64,000 bases of DNA. It comes from Artemisia argyi. Its lineage: Eukaryota; Streptophyta; Magnoliopsida; Asterales; Asteraceae. How positions within the stretch are numbered: the first letter of the stretch is position 1; each line of letters begins with the position of its first letter. Shown piece by piece: positions 60,301 to 64,000 of this stretch. The notes beneath the pieces were generated by a model, which was not told where the DNA came from, ran no database searches, and worked only from the letters and a program-made list of their open reading frames with translations. The stretch is from NCBI GenBank assembly GCA_030686995.1, contig CM060696.1, positions 115,955,949 through 116,019,948 on the forward strand. Reading direction: 5' to 3'. The position numbers were made by a program, and so were the translations under genes.

Positions 60301-62011
60301 GATCACTTTCCCTTACCATTCATTGATCAGATGTTAGAGAGATTATCTGGACACGAGTACTATTGCTTCTTGGATGGATTCTCTGGATATTTTCAGATTC
60401 CCATAGCACCTGAAGACCAAGAAAAGACCACGTTTACCTGCCCTTATGGAACATTTGCCTACAAAAGGATGCCTTTTGGGCTATGTAATGCCCCCGCCAC
60501 CTTCCAGCGATGCATGACCGCAATCTTTCATGAACTCATGGAAGACAGCATGGAGGTGTTCATGGATGACTTTTCGGTCTTCAGGAACTCCTTCGACCGC
60601 TGTCTTGCTAATCTAGAAAAGATGCTTAAACGGTGTGAGGAAACCAACTTGGTGCTAAACTGGGAGAAATGTCATTTCATGGTGAAGGAAGGGATTGTGT
60701 TAGGACATAAGATCTTAGGAAATGGAATAGAGGTGGACCAAGCTAAAGTTGAAGCTATATCTAAGTTACCATACCCCACAACCGTTAAAGCAATACGCAG
60801 TTTCTTGGGGCATGCCGGGTTTTATCGAAGATTCATCAAAGACTTCTCCAAAATCGCTCGGCCAATGACCCAACTACTTGTGAAGGATGCTCCGTTTGAT
60901 TTTTCCCAAGAATGCAAGGATGCATTTGATCTCTTAAAAAAGGAACTCACACAAGCTCCAATCATGATCACACCCAACTAGGAATTACCATTTGAAATCA
61001 TGTGTGACGCTAGCGACTTCGCTGTCGGGGCTGTGTTAGGCCAACGGCGTGATAAGCTTTTTCAACCCATCTACTATGCGAGCAAAACCATGAATCCTGC
61101 TCAAGAGAATTACTCCACCACTGAGAAAGAATTATTAGCAGTAGTGTTCGCGTTCGACAAATTCTGACAATATCTTGTCCTTTCAAAAACAGTCGTCTTC
61201 ACTGATCACTCGGCTCTTCGATATCTTTTTGCGAAGCAGGATGCTAAGCCACGACTGATTCGGTGGATCCTGTTGCTACAGGAATTCGATGTTGAGATTC
61301 GTGATAAGAGAGGGGCAGAAAATCTGGCCGCAGATCATCTATCTCGTCTCGAAAACCCCTTGGATGAGCACGATAGAAGTGAGATTAGGGATTCGTTTCC
61401 TGACGAACAACTCATGTTAATGAGTGACTAGGAGCCGTGGTACGCCGATTTTGCTAATTACCTCGCAAGTAGACTCGTTCCTGAACACCTGACTAAGTAC
61501 GAAAGGAAGAGGTTCTTCTCTCAGCTAAAATATTACTTTTGGGATGAACCCTTTTTATTCCGAAGGTGTCCTGACCAAATCATAAGGCGTTGTGTTTCGG
61601 AAAATGAGGCAGTGAAGATTATGAGGGAATGTCACTCTGGTCCCTCTGGCGGGCATCATGGGATAAACATCACCGCCCGAAAGATTCTCGATGCGGGATT
61701 CTATTGGCCCACAATTTTCCGTGATGTAAAAGAAATGGTGCAGGCGTGCGATGCATGTCAACGAGCCGGAAATATATAACATAGGGATGAAGCACCTCAG
61801 AACTTTATACAAGTTTGTGAGGTCTTCGATGTTTGGGGGATTGACTTCATGGGACCCTTTCCATATTCAGGAGGGAACGAGTACATATTAGTCGCCATTG
61901 ACTATGTTTCAAAATGGGTTGAGGCACAAGCCCTTAGGACCAATGACGCCAGAGTAGTTATTCATTTCCTGAAAAAGCTTTTCGCAAGATTCGGGATTCC
62001 TAAAGCTCTCT
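57393..62011 (+). pseudogene. Gypsy gag-pol (Athila/Tat type), broken
   Basis: Starts MASDESLNLRITRSRSSTRN. A frameshift near 57650-57760 leads into the gag domain (FRGTDEEDPIQHIKDFLKI; WEQLISKFYEKFFPP) and a zinc knuckle CDYCGGPH...EECGG interrupted by TAG at 58414. The same frame then holds the protease (ALADLGASIN), reverse transcriptase (VPKKGG, CIDYRKLN, MPFGLCNAP, FMDDFSVF), RNase H (CDASDFAVGAVLGQ) and integrase (H/H...[15 protein letters not shown]). Further stops stand at 60979, 61165, 61429 and 61777. The integrase is cut after [10 protein letters not shown] by the LTR at 62012. The reading frame is otherwise long and well kept, so decay is moderate. It cannot make a full polyprotein. 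Confidence 0.93.
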
Positions 62012-63525
62012 GATGAGGAGAAAAATGATCCGTTTTTAGGGGGTCATTTAAGCCCGGAATTGAATTTATTTGATCAAATATTGCCCTAAATCGTTCCTTT
62101 TGTGATTTTAGGTACTTTGGGAGAGAAATCTGGAAAAGGAAGCAATTCGGACGTTTTTGGAGCATAAAAGTGAAGAAAACGCCAAAGACTTAATTTTCCT
62201 TGCTGGGAACAGTAGGTGACGGCGTCAAGAGTAAAATCCTGACGGCGTCAAGAGTAATTTGCATGATGGCCCAGTACAGAAATGAAGGCGTCACCCAAGG
62301 CCGTCGCGTGTTAACTTGTCAAAACTTGCGCGCGAAGTAGCTGATATTATTTTGGTCATAACTTTTGCATACGAACTCGGATTTAGGTGATTCAAAAGCC
62401 CAGGTGAAGAGGACGAAGAGATCTACAATTTGGTGAAAAAATGGTCGTGACGGCGTCAAGAAGAACGGGCTGACGCCGTCAAGCATTGCCGACAGAAAAC
62501 ATGCCTATAAATATAACATCATAACTTCACTTTTTGTAAGCCCTAAACCCTAAGGTCGATTCCTGGGTTTAGGTGGGTGTTTTTCCAGCAACTTAGAGGG
62601 TTTAAATCACTCCATAAACATCATGTATTGGTTTGATGATTCTATCTTAATTATGTTTTCCATTATCATTGTTGTTTGCTCTTCTTTGATGATGATTTGC
62701 TAATTCACCTTGTGTTTACTTATGATTATGTGAAACTTGTATATAATTGATTAGATCTCATTGATTTCTTGTTGATGTTGTGTCTATCTCCATCAATTAA
62801 GGTGTGACAACTTCAATAGATCTAGTTGGTTTAGTTTATAATCCTTGTTTCCTATTGATTCTTGTTTTGATTGAATGATTTATATGTTAGGCTTAAGAAA
62901 ACTGGCAGATCTCCAAATGGTAACATGCTTGAACGTCTTAGGAAACATGAACCTATTGCACTAACGTCTTTATTGGTTGTATTTAATGCATGAGCCACTG
63001 TTTACAATCCCTATGGTTGTGCTGGGCATGGTATAGGAGGAGATAAGAGCTCATAGAATTGGGGAGTTATGTGCGATACCCCATGAATGGTATTAAGGAA
63101 TACAACCCGTCAATTAAAACAAGGTTACAATTCAATAGGTAGGATTGGATAGCTAGCAAGGAGTAACATATCATGGGTAGACATGTTTCACTTATCTTGT
63201 AGAATCCTAGTTTACTTTTCTTGTTAATTAGTTTAATTAGTAGCTTTTGGGTAAGTTGATTAGCAACTAATTCCGCCCACTCTCCCAATACCCGAGATTT
63301 TTACTTGCTTTTCATAAAATATAAAAATACAAAAAGAATCATCCTTCACCTTTAGACCTAGTTAGATTAATTTCAATCCTAACGACACTATTCCTAGTTG
63401 AACGATCAATCCCCCGGTACTTGTCATTATACTATACTACAACGATCAGGTACACTGCCTGGTGGGGGTTGTAAGCTTCTCGAGATCCCTCGAGAGGTAA
63501 AGCCTGTTGCGATTCCCACGCATCA
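62012..63525 (+). mobile_element. 5' LTR of Gypsy element 2, inserted in integrase of element 1
   Basis: Begins TGATGAGGAGAAAAATGATC directly after the interrupted integrase codons and ends CCACGCATCA at 63525, followed by the same TGGCGCCG primer site. The U3 part has TGACGGCGTCA-type repeats at about 62216, 62238 and 62447 and TGACGCCGTCA at about 62470. It also contains a stretch (62305-62440) not seen in the first LTR. TATA-like CTATAAATATAAC lies at about 62505. Its partner LTR must lie beyond the window. Confidence 0.85.
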
Positions 63526-63682
63526 AGTTTTTGGCGCCGCAGCCCGGGGAATAGTTATTGTTTAGATTGAATTTGATTTTTATTAGGTCTACTCATTAGA
63601 TTCCTATCAAGTGAGATTTTTTCTTTTGTAGCTTTCTCATAGTCTATCTTTTCTTTGTGATTTTGTTTGTAATTTACTTCAA

Positions 63683-64000
63683 ATGGACTCTACACTTAGA
63701 CTTCTAAGATTGCAAGATAGGGTTGAGCGGCTAACACACCAAAGAGTTCAAAATACCTCATTTAGAGACACCTATGAATCATATGAGCCTTCACCTAGGA
63801 TAGATTCTTATGAACAACCTCCATGTTTAAGATCTAGTTTTAGTGAGGCCAATAGGAAATGCGACCAAGTTTTCCAAGGAATTATGGAGAGAGCCATTGC
63901 AACAAATCATAAGTTGGATGAAGCACTAGGTTTGCTATTATCACTACCTAAGAAAACAATTGAGGAGGATTTAGCCGAGCATGATCACATTGATCAAAAA
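63683..64000 (+). CDS. gag N-terminus of Gypsy element 2 (runs off window)
   Basis: ATG at 63683, about 160 bases after the LTR, opens a frame of 106 codons to the window end without a stop. It reads MDSTLRLLRLQDRVERLTHQ, later VFQGIMERAIATNHKLDEAL and LSLPKKTIEEDLAEH. It is unlike the start of gag in element 1 (57393), although the LTRs and leader are similar. By position it is the gag N-terminus, but no gag domain is visible yet. Confidence 0.6.
   Translation, partial: MDSTLRLLRLQDRVERLTHQRVQNTSFRDTYESYEPSPRIDSYEQPPCLRSSFSEANRKCDQVFQGIMERAIATNHKLDEALGLLLSLPKKTIEEDLAEHDHIDQK

Overview
This window is nuclear DNA of a flowering plant. It has AT-rich intergenic sequence, GT-AG introns, one intact plant-type nuclear gene (NAF1) and many plant transposable elements. 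The repeat style would suit a large, repeat-rich eudicot genome such as an Asteraceae, but that is a guess that no search has tested.

Layout. 1-2440: intergenic. 2445-8477: a repeat unit (copy A) interrupted by three Helitrons of 314, 345 and 4,296 bp. A second copy of the unit (copy B, 9218-10280) lacks all three, so it shows the empty sites and fixes each insertion to the base, always between A and T. The largest of the three carries captured exons, including a piece of a chloroplast-type tRNA adenosine deaminase (TADA). 10.3-21.2 kb: gene-poor DNA with a tRNA-type SINE bounded by a 17-bp target duplication, two long-armed foldback transposons, LINE relics and a Helitron helicase relic.

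21218-44849: the centrepiece, a probable autonomous Helitron of about 23.6 kb. It encodes an apparently intact 1,680-residue Rep/helicase that begins with two GARP (Myb-like, type-B response regulator style) DNA-binding domains. It also has two RPA70-like genes, one with a frameshift and one intact but short. Two genes on the opposite strand encode two-domain B3-like proteins, one intact and one frameshifted. It further holds captured host fragments, including a glutamyl-tRNA reductase exon, and a LINE 3' end. Its 5' and 3' ends match those of the 345-bp Helitron at 3443-3787, so that small element looks like a deletion derivative of the same family.

44.9-49.5 kb: the host gene NAF1 (H/ACA snoRNP assembly factor) on the minus strand, with three exons and an open frame of 612 codons. 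A hAT transposase relic lies in its first intron, telo-box motifs sit at its 5' end, and the Helitron 3' end lies only 148 bp past its stop codon. 49.7-52.6 kb: a third foldback transposon of the same family as 18541-19676, and a 297-bp MITE with a 9-bp target duplication. 52.8-55.8 kb: LTR-like DNA without coding capacity.

55813-64000: two related Gypsy-type retrotransposons with a tRNA-Asp primer site. The first has a 1.4-kb 5' LTR and a gag-pol reading frame broken by a frameshift and at least five stop codons. The second inserted its 5' LTR into the first one's integrase and runs off the window with a different, open leader ORF. Both LTRs carry repeated TGACG-N-CGTCA palindromes of the bZIP-binding type.

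How the genes relate: in the big Helitron, Rep/helicase would nick and unwind DNA and the RPA-like proteins would coat single strands. The GARP and B3 domains suggest added sequence-specific DNA recognition. NAF1 is the only clear host gene.
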